From the NCBI RefSeq assembly GCF_963678635.1, contig NC_087068.1, positions 27,716,318 to 27,780,317 of the forward strand: a stretch of 64,000 bases of DNA. The letters run 5' to 3'. Shown here one piece after another: positions 41,330 to 52,100 of this stretch (position 1 is the stretch's first letter; every line of letters begins with the position of its first letter). The position numbers and the translations under genes are program-made. This DNA is from Symsagittifera roscoffensis (lineage: Eukaryota; Xenacoelomorpha; Acoela; Convolutidae). Below the pieces are notes generated by a model. That model had not been told where the DNA came from. It saw only the letters and a program-made list of their open reading frames with translations, and did no database searches.

Positions 41330-41686
41330 TTCTGAAGAATCTTGGGATCAGATTCCAGTAACCAAGTTCTAAAATAAATATCAGTGAAAAATCACAATGA
41401 GTCACAAAGTCAACTCGCTTCTCGCACATCAACCGTTGTAAGGACGAATCAAATCGATAATATATCATCTGCGAAGCGCACTCCCCATTGCTGAGTCGCA
41501 CCTTATTATGGAAAGATTTTACTCAAAAAGTGTTATTGTTTTATTTAGCTGTTCATAGCTGACTTGAGCTTAGCAGGCAATTAGCCATATTACTTTAGAA
41601 AACATCATAAGCGAAAATTCTGATTAATCTCGTGATCAGATGATTCCAATTAACAAACTCTAAAAAAGTTGTTAATGAAAAATCAC
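41330..41686 (+). repeat. Diverged right-margin satellite monomers
   Basis: The last complete monomer and a truncated one carry AACCGTTGTAAGGACG, GCGAAGCGCACTCCCC, CATTGCTGAGTCGCACC, TTATTTAGCTGTTCATAGC and a short deletion near TTGAGCTTAGCAGGC. They are more diverged than interior copies and share several states with the left margin (for example CCCCATT.CTGAGTCG at 66-80 and 41482-41498). The array edge is here. Confidence 0.8.
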
Positions 41687-41739
41687 GCGTCATTATAATT
41701 ACCGCTAATAATCAGCCCAGTAACGTTAGAGAGACCATA

Positions 41740-41826
41740 TTAGTTTTTCACTTCAGTTACTGGAATAGTTTCATGCTTATAAACAAACAAAAATTCTGGA
41801 TGAGGCCCTTGAAAGAAACAAATGGG
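41740..41826 (-). other. Possible PARP16 exon 2 remnant abutting the satellite
   Basis: A strong acceptor (TTTTTTATTTCAG) at 41827-41839 would give a 165-bp intron. It opens a phase-0 frame of 28 codons reading PICFFQGPHPEFLFVYKHE and onwards before TAA. PHPEFLF is loosely like the PAPDFLF that precedes the catalytic domain of PARP16, but about 40 family residues would be missing between exon 1 and this point. It may be a real shortened exon, a degenerate one, or chance. GTAACT inside it could serve as a donor. Confidence 0.25.
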
Positions 41827-41991
41827 CTGAAATAAAAAACGCCTCGAACGTTTTTAATATAAATATTGTGAAACCCAAAGTGAAAAGAAAATGTTCAAAT
41901 ACTCTAAACAAGAAAACATGTTGGCACTCGAGAAAAAAAAGATACCCTTCAACCATTTCTTAGATTTGTGGTGGAAAATTTGTGGTTTTAC

Positions 41992-42297
41992 CTGGACTTG
42001 ATTGAGACAGTCTGGATCCAGCATTATCGTCGTCAAACTCGGGAGTCCATCGACCAGTTGGAATGCTTTGGCCACATCCATCGGCTCCTGGTTGAGTTTT
42101 GGAACCGGTTTCAGAGTAGTTTCCCTTCTGTAGGTCTTGGCAGCACTTGATACCAGACATAACAGGAAATCGAAAGCTAATGGATCTTTTTTGATATGCT
42201 TTGCTACACTCCTCGCGTCGACAGTTTTTTGCACATGCTCGTTTGATCCGCTAAATGTTTGCTCGGAACTCTCAAAATGATCACTCAAAGATTCCAT
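41992..42297 (-). CDS. PARP16: PARP16 orthologue, first exon only
   Basis: The frame starts at ATG 42297-42295 and runs 102 codons to CAG followed by a GTAAAA donor (41986-41991). The region DPLAFDFLLCLVSSAAKTYR (residues 38-57), then RETTLKPVP, a short linker and VDGLPSLTTIM match the helical N-terminal domain of PARP16, the tail-anchored endoplasmic-reticulum mono-ADP-ribosyltransferase. In animals it modifies ER stress sensors. The ART catalytic domain (H-Y-Y triad) and C-terminal membrane anchor are not visible. They should lie at lower coordinates, where the satellite begins only about 300 bp away. An acceptor-like TTTCAG lies about 40 bp upstream of the ATG, so an extra upstream exon is possible. 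Recognition is by family memory, not by a search. Confidence 0.7.
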
Positions 42298-43798
42298 ACT
42301 TTTATTGCACAATCAGATGAGAAACTCCATAAACCAAATCTGAAATTCAAACCCGTCTTGATTCATGACATATGATGCAAAATGCGATATTTACCTTGCC
42401 TGGATTCTCAGAATTTTGAAGTATTGATAATTCGTTAAAATCGATAGCTCGTATTTTTTATCTTAAGGCAGCTATTCGTTTCAGACAACTTTTCGTACAC
42501 GCGACTATTCTGGTCACAGCAATTCGCAACTCTTTTTGACACTGAGTAATTGAAAGTTTTCCTTTTTTGTGTGTTTTTTTCCAGCTTCAGCCTCAGGACG
42601 ATCCAGGTGCAAACGAAGTATTGGACATCTATGCGAACCATTGGGAAACTAGTCTATTTGATCAATGACTAACTTGAATCCAAACTTCAAATACAGAGGC
42701 GAAGTTGGATTTCGCATAGACAAGCAAAAATATGACCGCTAACGCTACTGAGAAAACTGAATGAGTAAAACTTTGAGTCTACAAAATTTCTCAAGTGACC
42801 CACCCCAAAAGAGTTCATTCTATCACACAAGCTTTGTTTGTGTAATAACAGACCGGTAATGAGGACTAGCTCAATGAACGATTTCATGAGCCAAAGTGTT
42901 TCGCGCAAATTAGAGTGTAATAGGCTAATCTATTTACTCGACTTTTTCTCCAATGTGCTTGAGCACACACAAAAACAGCGTCACTCAATGGCACTGGTAA
43001 GAGTCAAAATTTCTACCAACTGTGCCATTTTTGACTTACTGTTTTCCAAAAAAAAACAACACATCCTATTATGCTGCCAATGCCAAAAATGCAGGCAGCC
43101 AAAGTGCACTAACTGATGCGAGATATGTTAGAAAAATGTGACCTCATTGAATAACACGAGCGTTTGCTGATGTAAGAAATTAATATTGAGACCAAAAGTT
43201 GAATATCACTCTCAATTTTCAAAATATTGCATGATTTTAAATTTTGAAAAAACCCAATCCAGTTTGAGACAAGGACAGCGGGTTGGCGTGCAAGTAGCAC
43301 AGAATGGTCCGACCATTTTTTTTGAAAAAGTAGAAAATATCGTTTTAGTAGAAAAAGTAGAAAATCAATTGAATGTCGTTTTTTTTCTGTCCCTGGTTTG
43401 ATAAAAAGATTAGACGAAAGCCTTAAACTTAGGCATATTCGACACTCTTAGAAAAAAAGAAGGTTCTTAATAAAAAACTTAGCTGACGCTAGTGTAAATA
43501 GTCCGAGTAGTAAAAAAAACGTCATTTATGCTGACCAAATTAATTTTCGGGATGGAGCCTTGAGCGGCGAATTTTTACGAGTATCAATTTAGACAAAATA
43601 GATTGACCCACTCGAAAATATACGTTTGAAATGTTCGTCTCAAAACATAAATAAAGACCCGTTCATAGATCTGCCCGGTGATAAAAAAAGTCGCCGCAGT
43701 AGTCAATAAATATTTACAAAAACTTGGCTGAAATGATAATACGTTCAAAAGATTTTTCATAAAAAAACTAAATGTACAATACTTATAATCTCGAATTA
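42298..43798. other. Intergenic region between PARP16 and ERCC5
   Basis: These 1.5 kb lie between the ERCC5 stop codon and the PARP16 start. I see no conserved frame, RNA gene or tandem repeat. The several 60-90 codon open frames on both strands have no recognisable composition and overlap each other. The PARP16 promoter and the ERCC5 3' untranslated region must lie here. Confidence 0.6.
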
Positions 43799-44269
43799 TC
43801 AAGTTTCAGAACTGCTCGAACTCTCTGACAGTTGAAGATCTTTCGTTCTTTTTCTAACATTTTGCGCTTTTACTTTTGATTTCGCTTTTTTAGAGTTAAA
43901 AGTTCGTTTTTTATAAGAAATTTTCTGGTTTGCATCAGCATTTGCTGGATCGGTTTTTAGTTCACTCGAGGCATCTGGTTTGCATTTTCTTTGCGGTCTC
44001 TTCGTAGTTTTGCTGAATTGCTTCTCTTCTGCAGTTTCGGATTCTTTTGATGCGTTTTTCAAACTCTTCGATCTGCTTTCATTCTGTGACTCTGAAACCT
44101 GTGGTGCAGACCGCTCACTTTGTTTGTCGGTCGAGACATCCGACTTCTGGGTTTTCATCTTTGATATGGCGTCATTGATCCGTTTGCTTTTTACGACCCT
44201 TTTAGCAGTTCCCAATCTCACAGTGTAAAATTGATCTAGACTCATTTGGGTCACAAATTTCTTCTGTTT
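43799..44269 (-). CDS. ERCC5: ERCC5 exon 5 (C terminus with PIP box)
   Basis: Acceptor TTGTTTCAG opens KQKKFVTQMSLDQFYTVRL, which contains a perfect PIP-box pattern (Q-x-x-L-x-x-F-Y). The remaining about 140 residues are rich in lysine, serine and glutamate, with basic clusters such as KRPQRKCK and KKAKSKVK that would serve as nuclear localisation signals. The frame ends LSESSSSSET and TGA. Confidence 0.88.
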   Translation of the reverse strand, partial: KQKKFVTQMSLDQFYTVRLGTAKRVVKSKRINDAISKMKTQKSDVSTDKQSERSAPQVSESQNESRSKSLKNASKESETAEEKQFSKTTKRPQRKCKPDASSELKTDPANADANQKISYKKRTFNSKKAKSKVKAQNVRKRTKDLQLSESSSSSET

Positions 44270-47200
44270 CTGAAACAAAATAATTGAATGAAAAGGAGGT
44301 GAAGATATCAAAACTTTCGGGTACAATTCGCCAAGCTACCATGAATTTGTAAAAACTGCTGCCTGTCGTCAAGATTTCAACGTCTGCCTGTCGTTTGAGA
44401 GTAAATTTTCGAGCAATGAAAAATTGAATAGCACGGAATTTTGGAATAATTCGATAACAAGAGCTGAAATACAGACAATTTGTATCTTATTAATTTGTAT
44501 CTAATTTATTTGCTGAAAATTATACCTCTAAAACAGGTTGCAGCATTTCGTCCAGCTTCTTAGGTGGCCATCCGAGATATTGGGCCATGAACTCCTTCAA
44601 CCCGAACACATCCGGTTGACCCCACTTGAATTTCTCTCTGGACTCGTCCACTCTGGACTGGTAATAGGCGTCAAATACTTTTTGACTTGGGAATGTTTCA
44701 GGCAGTTGGAACTTGAGCAGTCTCTTGCGAACAGAATTTGTGACTTCTGGTACGATTTGGTTTGACATTTTGTTGTGCCATTTTTTGAAACTTTCGAGTG
44801 GCTGAAATGAGAATCAAAACACTCAACAGATGAATTGAAAACTTAGTGAGCCTAGGGAATAACCATAGGGAGCAGTAGTTAAGCGGCCTGACATTCCAAC
44901 TTTCGTTGAAAAGTTCATTGGATTAGAGCTCATCATGATTCTTTTTTGTAGCTTGACGGTGCGACAACTATTATCACCCCAGAAAATGCATTTTAGTACT
45001 TTTAAAAACGAGACAGCAGCTGTTCTCTGTAACATACCGAACAGTTAGTCTTATGTTGGTTCTGTCCCTCGTAGATAAATGGTCTTTACCTTCAGCAGAC
45101 AAAGAACTGAATCGGAGCTCCATTGATTTGAAAACCCTCAAATTACTCCCAAAACTCGACTTGGCACAACTACTCAAAACACGACGCGCGAATTATTCAA
45201 TACCATTGAAAAAAAACGCATGGCTTATTTGAGTGAAAATCTTTAACACTCCTCAAGTGGCTTTTTTGAACCGTACATTCATAGCTCTCAATTGAACTTA
45301 TTTTTTCACATTAAGAGTGGTCTCATCCCAATCAATCATGTCTCTGCCACCAATAAAAACCACAATCAGACCTTCAGATAGCTAATATTATCTACACCTC
45401 AATCAAGTTCTTCTTTAAAAAGAAGCATAATGGTAAGGCTTTCATTTCGAGTGCGTCAGATCTTGTAATCAATCCCCTGTCATGGCAATAATAATGTGCG
45501 AGGAGGATCTCTCACTTCAGCTCTAGATTCTGGTCTGCCACAGGCTGGCCAAATTTGACTGCAATAGTGGTACCATGTGAAAATTCTAGACACAAGAAAA
45601 AGACTTTGAGTCGGAAAAAAAAGAGCTTTGCTCAAGACTATAACTCAGTCTGGAAAGTGAAGCAATAAGAGAAACGGACTATGCTTAGGCATGGTGGTTT
45701 CTGCGATTCGCAGAGGATCGATGAAAGGCTAATTAACATTATTAAACCATAAACACTATATGATCATATGTAGAAATAAGGAATTCTTTTACAGTGCCAT
45801 CAGTTGCGAGAGGGCCATCAGACTAAATCTAGCTTGTTTTCAGGCATCTCAGAGCGAGAATAACACACTGTTTTTTAGGATTCCCTTTTAGAAAGAAATA
45901 ATGAGACAGGGAGGCGAAGCTGAGCTTCGCACCACTTGCGATACAAAACAAGTCGCGAAATCGAAAAAATTCAAAAATTTTGAAAAAACTAGATCTATCG
46001 ATGAGGCTAATTATGAAAAAAAACGAGCCAAGAAAGAAGAATGTGAAACTAGCTAGCATCAAAACAGAAGTTATCAGGCGGTAACAATTCGGAAATACCT
46101 TGGCAGCAACCCTTTAGGCCGATTTTTTTTTAAATTACCAAGTCTCCCATACTCATAAACAAACAAACAATCACATCTACACAAACTTTATTCACGCATC
46201 AAATAAAACAATATCCGGCCACTATGCCGAAAAGAATTTGGGCCGAAACCTCTTCAGCCAAAAAGAAGGAAAATAAAAAAAAATCGAAACAAAAAAAACT
46301 CAAGACTAATAAAAAGTTATTAAGTCCCCCACACCCTAAAAACACATACAAGCTCGTGAAACGACGCAATATGAAGCGATCAAACCGATGTACCATAGAC
46401 CGAAACCTATCAAGCCAAAAAAAATCTTTAAGACTAATAAGAAGTTACAAAGTCCCCCTCACCCTCAAAACACAAAAACGCACACACAAACCTTTTTCGC
46501 CCATCGAAAGGCGCAATATGCGGCCATTAAACGAATATAACATAGGCAGAATTTTATCAAGCCGAAAAATGAAGAAAAAACAAAAAAAAGCCGAAAAAAA
46601 TTGTTTTCATGAAAATCTTGAACTATAATTTCTATTAAGATTTATAGCATTTAGTGCGATCCAGAGCTGTGTATTAAAATAATGTTTCCCTTGAAGCTAC
46701 CCGAAATTAGGTTACTAAGACGATATAAAATAGGCCGAAGCCTATTAAGCCGAAACAAGGACACAAAAACATTTAACAAATGGAGTTGGAAACATCACAA
46801 CCAACATAAAAAGCAAACTTTGAAAAAGACGGATATTTAAAATAACGAATTCAACTATGCTCAATAAATGCAACCGAGAGGAGTAGGATTTGCAAAGAGG
46901 GCGAAGAGGTGAAGGAGTCCAGAAGTGAGTCCCTGTAGACACAGTTATTTACGGGAAAAAAGTCTAGTACCCGATTGCAATACCCTTGCTTATCGCAAGG
47001 ATATTGATAATCAATTCGCTCAAACAAGAACATTTTATGCTGACCTTGATGCCAAACTCCCTTCCGAACTCTTCCAGCACTTCCATGCCATGCACAGGTC
47101 CAATATTCTCAATACCATCACAGTAATCACTGCCTAGCATCATAGCTAAGCAGATCAGATTCGATCTATTTATCATCAAGCGACCTTCGATTTCCGCCAT

Positions 47201-49130
47201 TGTAAACTTTTCCACAAACTTCTCACGCTCAAAGAAGTTTTTATACACCGTCTTTCCTCCGAAAAGCCAGACATCGCTGTCATCTGTTATGGATCCATGG
47301 ACCAGCCCTATTGAGTCCAGATAAGCACATTGAGCTTCTGCTTCGCCTGGACTTACTATAAATGGGAGACCGAAGAGTTTAAGTAGCTTTTGACACTGCT
47401 CGTACATGAGTTCTGTGACAGTAGTTGCACGATTTTCCTCTTTTTCAAGTTCACGTACCAATCGAAGCTCTTCTTGTTCCAAGGATATCACTTCTTGGGA
47501 ATTCCATGGCAAAACTAAACTAGGCGCTTGATAAGTTGATGAAACTTGAACGTTTTTGTCGTCGTCTTGAAAATAGTCTTCTAATTGATATGTATTTTTG
47601 TTGACTGTTTGTTTTACTTCATCAACTAAGAAATTATGTTCGAATTCATTTATTGGATTGATGGTGACATCATTTTTCGTTTCTGGCATGTGTCGTATAT
47701 TTATATTCGTCGACTGTTGCTGTTCTAGCGTACCAGTTGCTATTTCTTTTAGCCTAGTTGACGCTTCTGGTACGTCAATTTCATCATCTGAGACTACTAC
47801 TACATCACTTATAGAATCTGATTCGTTAGATTTTTGGTTTTTGGAAGATAGGTTGTTTTGATTATCTGTAATGGATGCCATTCCAGCCAGAACTTCAACG
47901 TCTTCAAATTCGTCTTCTGAACTTGATTCGATGTCACTTTGAGTTTCCAAGGGTATTTGAGATGATGGTTCACTTTGAGTTGAAATTCCAGAATCATAGG
48001 AGTCTATATTTGTAAAGGGTTGCGAATTCTCACATTCCTTATTTGTCTTCATTTCATTATTTTTCATTTTATTTTCTATCACATTATTTTTATTTATTTC
48101 AATTTCCTCGTCTAAATGGTTAATTTTTATTTCTTTAATTGGCATTTTTAATCTGGACATAACTTCATTAATGTTAAATTCAGCTTTTAACACTGCGCTA
48201 TTCGTATTAATATCTTCATATGTGTTTGGTTTTTCATTTAAACCAATTTGCGTCAATTTAGGTTCATCAGAACTTAATTTTAGAGGCGCGCCAGCTTGAT
48301 CTTCGTTGTTGACTTTAACTGAAATGAGATCTTCACTGGTTTCAAAATCCATCCAAGATTCTATATTGTTCTGGCCTGTTTTCGGTAAGTTTTTCACATA
48401 AACCATGTACGAAGAATCTTCTGATGCTATTTTTCGCATTATGGCCCCGTCTACGTTTGCCAAGCCTAAAATTCCTAGACCATCTCTATTCATGTCTTTG
48501 CGTACATCTTCGATTTTCTGTGTAACGCAACTTTTGTCCAGAAAATTTTTCATCTGGAAGTCTGAAAAGTCGTTCAGTTTTTCTGGCATTGTGACAGGCT
48601 TCAAAAGACACTTCCGTTTTTTCAGCTCCCTAAAAACTATCTTTTTATCAATCACTAAGAAGTAGATCTAAAATTTGAAACAAAAATCGCGCAGCCTACC
48701 TTATATCCATCAAGATCTCGTGTTGCACCTCAAAAGGCAACGCTTTAAACTCTTCGGATTCAACATCCACATTTTCCAGGTCATCATTGTCATCGATATA
48801 ATTAGAAATATCGTCCGCAGATTCGTTAACATCGTCGCGAATATTTATTCTACTCTCTTCGGAGCTTCCCAAATTGAACAACTCGTCGAATGGAGTTACG
48901 CTGGTGAGGACAGTTGGAAGTCTTTTGGGTTTAGGCAGCGCTTCTTTTACAGAACTGTCAGTTGATTCAATTATATGTGATTTTAGGTAGTTTGTTAAAA
49001 CAGCGCTGCGCAAGTCAGAACAATTTGCCATTGCATGAGCCCGCTTCCTTCTACGTTTCTCTAAACAAAAACAGAGTTTTGTAAAATTTCCCTCAACTCA
49101 AACGCTTCCGCACTTTTGTACAACGCTATG

Positions 49131-49184
<54 letters not shown>

Positions 49185-52100
49185 CAAAAAACAAAAGAAA
49201 TCTCACAAATGAAAAGTGAAAAGTTTTACACAAGAAGTGAAGCTGCATTACGTAAACACAAACTATTAAATGGCGAAAAATAGCTCTAAAATATAGTGAA
49301 GTATGAAAAAAAGGTTTAAAAAAATCAAGATCAAAACTTAGCGCTGAGATCGATCCCTCAAACTTGAGATTAAGAGTCTCACGTCCACGCATCTGCACCA
49401 TGCTCGCTTGACAATCTTCAAGCACTAGCCATCAAAATAGCAGATACAACGGATGCTATATAATTGCCAGTATTATGCCAGTTAGAAAAAGTCAGATAAA
49501 CCTCAGTGATACCAAATAAAAACCCTTCGCTCACATTCAAACACTATCAACCCATGGTATATCAAAACAACCCATCTATCGTAAACATTAATTGAACTGT
49601 GACGACAACAGAGAAAACTGTGTTATCTGTTATAAAAATTAAAGGGAAGTGTTCTTTCTTGTTGTTTTTGTGACATTGAATTTTTACTTCACTACCGAAT
49701 GAATCGGGTTCTATCGCAGCATCCAAATCCTGGGGAAAATGGAAGCAAGTCTCTTTCTCATCTGTAATGAGTGCAAAGATCAAAAAGGCTAGTTGACTTC
49801 AAACAGCAATCCTACAACCGGAAATCTCGAAGATTATATAACGCAATTGCAATAACAAATGAACATGGCTGAAAAAAATGGAACGCTCAAGCAACCTTGT
49901 TGCAATCAAAAACATGAATGAAGAGCAGCCGAAAAGCGATCGCAATAGCGTGGGGAAACGTTGCCCTAGGAAAATCGGTAGTCACATCACAGACAAACCG
50001 CAGGTATCCGTGTCAGAGAAGTACCTGACAGGACAGCAAAAACAGCTGATGAAAGAATGCTAGATGACATGGTAGCCATTGATAAAATCCCGAAGCTCTG
50101 TCCATTGAAGACAGGAAACGAAGAGGCGGCAAGTACGATGCAAGTAAAGGCACCTCCGAAGCATACTTTTCCGAAGCAAGTAAAGGCACCTCCGAAGCAG
50201 CATTAGCAGAGGTCTAATCCTGAATTCTACCATAACCTTAACGACTTCAACAATTTCGGCAAGGCCAACGAGTCCTAAACTAAACACTGAAGATGGAGAA
50301 AGATAAGAACGACTGTCTCAAGCGTAGAAAAGAGCAGATTGACCAAGGCATAAATCGTGCAAAACTCAGAATAAATCTCAAAATTGAGGTTTCAGAAAAC
50401 AATCATTGGATTGCATTTGAAAATTCACCAAAATAAATGCGTCTAAGAAAAACAATTTTGGATCAGAATCCTCTTCTGCTAGCAAAAACGATTGACTAGC
50501 TGCTCTCTCAATTCTTGTTTTCAAAAACAGAAGTCTAGTTGACAAACATGAAAATGATCTTCGCAACCAAAGTGACTCAAGCAAATTTCGACATTATATC
50601 TTTAACTGAAATATTGCTCACCTTTGACGTTCCCAGCTCTGCAATATATAATCTCTCCTGATTATCAAATCTATAGAAAGAATTTATCAGTGGACACTAC
50701 CTGGTCACATCAACTTGCTAACAGATTTAACAATCTTATCTGCTTTTCTCAGAACACTGACTTGATAATTATTGGTGACATCAACTTCTCGGAAGCAAAC
50801 TGGAAAAAAATTTCATCGCAAAACCAGTACGAAAACGAAATTCTTGAGAATTTGATTGAGTCGAACATGACACAGTTTAAAGCAGCACAACTTGATGTCA
50901 TACTTGGTAATTGCAATGAACAAATCATACGCATTGAAATCGACACGTCTCTTCAAAGCTCTTTGATTACGAATAACAAAGCAGACTGGGAAGCTGCAAA
51001 CTCGTCAATCGCAAAAGATCTTTTCTCCCCTTTCTGCAGCAACCCAAACGAACTTGTAAGGCAGTCGTATATATGGCTGTGGTGTAAAATAGCTGAATGT
51101 TTCGAACCTGCTGAAACGATTAAACACCATGGAACAAGCACAAACTCAACCAATCAAACCTTTTCGAATAAAGAAACAAAAAAAAGTAATTACAAGTCCG
51201 ATGGAGAATTACCTAATTGAATTCGAGCAGCAGTCCTCAAAAGTTTTAGCCAGGTACAAAAATACCTGAAATGCATCTGTAAAACACCCATGAAACCACT
51301 AATTGGCAAATACATGGGGAAAAATCGAAGAACGACAAGGAAAAAAGCAAAATATTTCACGATTATTTTGTCAGCGTGTTCGGAAGCCAAGATCTGAAAG
51401 TGCTTGCTTCAAAACCAAACTTTCAACATTAAACAAAATTGAAGTCCAGGAAAATGATTTGAAGGCAATCATGGAAGCAACCGAAGTCAATAAATCTATG
51501 GCCATGATAAAATTGGAAACTTGATACTCAAGAAGTGTCACAAAAAGCTATGCAAATCCCTGACCTTCATCTTCCAAATTTGTCTAAACAAAGAAAATTA
51601 TCCAACCTCAAGGAAAACTAGCCAGGTGACACTCAATTTTATAGGAGGTAACAAAGTCGATGAAAGCTGTTATCATCCGATAAGCTTGCTTTGCTGCTGA
51701 CTCAAGTTTTTGAGAAAAATTCTTTTCCCTGACATATATAAGCTAGTCAAAGAGATATTACATGATATCATTATGGCTTTCGGAAAAAAATATCAACAAT
51801 TCTACAGTTACCTTTGTTTCTAGATGCGCTAAATCTTGATTTTGCAGAGGTCACCAATGTTTTGCATTTTTCTTGGTGTTCATCAATAATCTGCTTGACG
51901 AATTACCACAAATATATAGCTACGGTTAAGAAGATGACTTCAAAGCAATAGTACTAAAAAAGTACGTGCTTAACATTGCCACGAATACTATGTAGAAATG
52001 GCTCGAGGAAAACGAAATGACCCCTAAAATAAAAAAATTTTCTTGGCATCAAAGGGGGAACATGGAAGCTGCCTTACACGCTCATTTTTTGGCAGGAGTA

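Larger units (their letters stand above)
26401..41686 (+). repeat. 302-bp tandem satellite array, right block
   Basis: The array resumes in phase at CACTCCTTATAAATGAG and runs for about 50 further monomers in the same orientation. It is built from the same three main variants as the left block. It is a continuation, not a separate array: the first about 1.5 kb matches the order of variants at about 12441-13900, including CATCTGAGAGGAGCATTCC and CATAAGCTAGGATTCTG. The array ends within a monomer at about 41686, at AAAAATCAC followed by unrelated GCGTCATTATAATT. Confidence 0.97.
44802..47044 (-). other. ERCC5 intron 3
   Basis: This is a 2.2-kb intron with no coding exon that I can recognise. 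It contains a dispersed hairpin repeat (45905-45942) and a degenerate minisatellite (46150-46760). The remainder is AT-rich, with short frames on both strands that look accidental. Confidence 0.75.

Noticed and set aside
1-41686. CRISPR-like or rDNA/histone-type tandem gene array
   Set aside because: Units are 302 bp with no spacer-repeat alternation, and they show no RNA-gene or protein similarity. The simple satellite explanation suffices.
1-41686. CENP-B box in the satellite monomer
   Set aside because: I looked for the nTTCGnnnnAnnCGGGn pattern. The only CGGG lies in AATCTCGGGATC without a TTCG at the required distance.
42687-43401. Several 60-90 codon frames between PARP16 and ERCC5
   Set aside because: They overlap on opposite strands, have no recognisable domain, and have the composition of noncoding AT-rich DNA.
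46224-46628. 134-codon lysine-rich plus-strand gene
   Set aside because: It coincides with an A-rich minisatellite in an ERCC5 intron, and its protein repeats mirror the DNA repeat.
48405-48965. Plus-strand frames opposite ERCC5 exons 2 and 3
   Set aside because: They are antisense shadows of the well-supported ERCC5 coding sequence.
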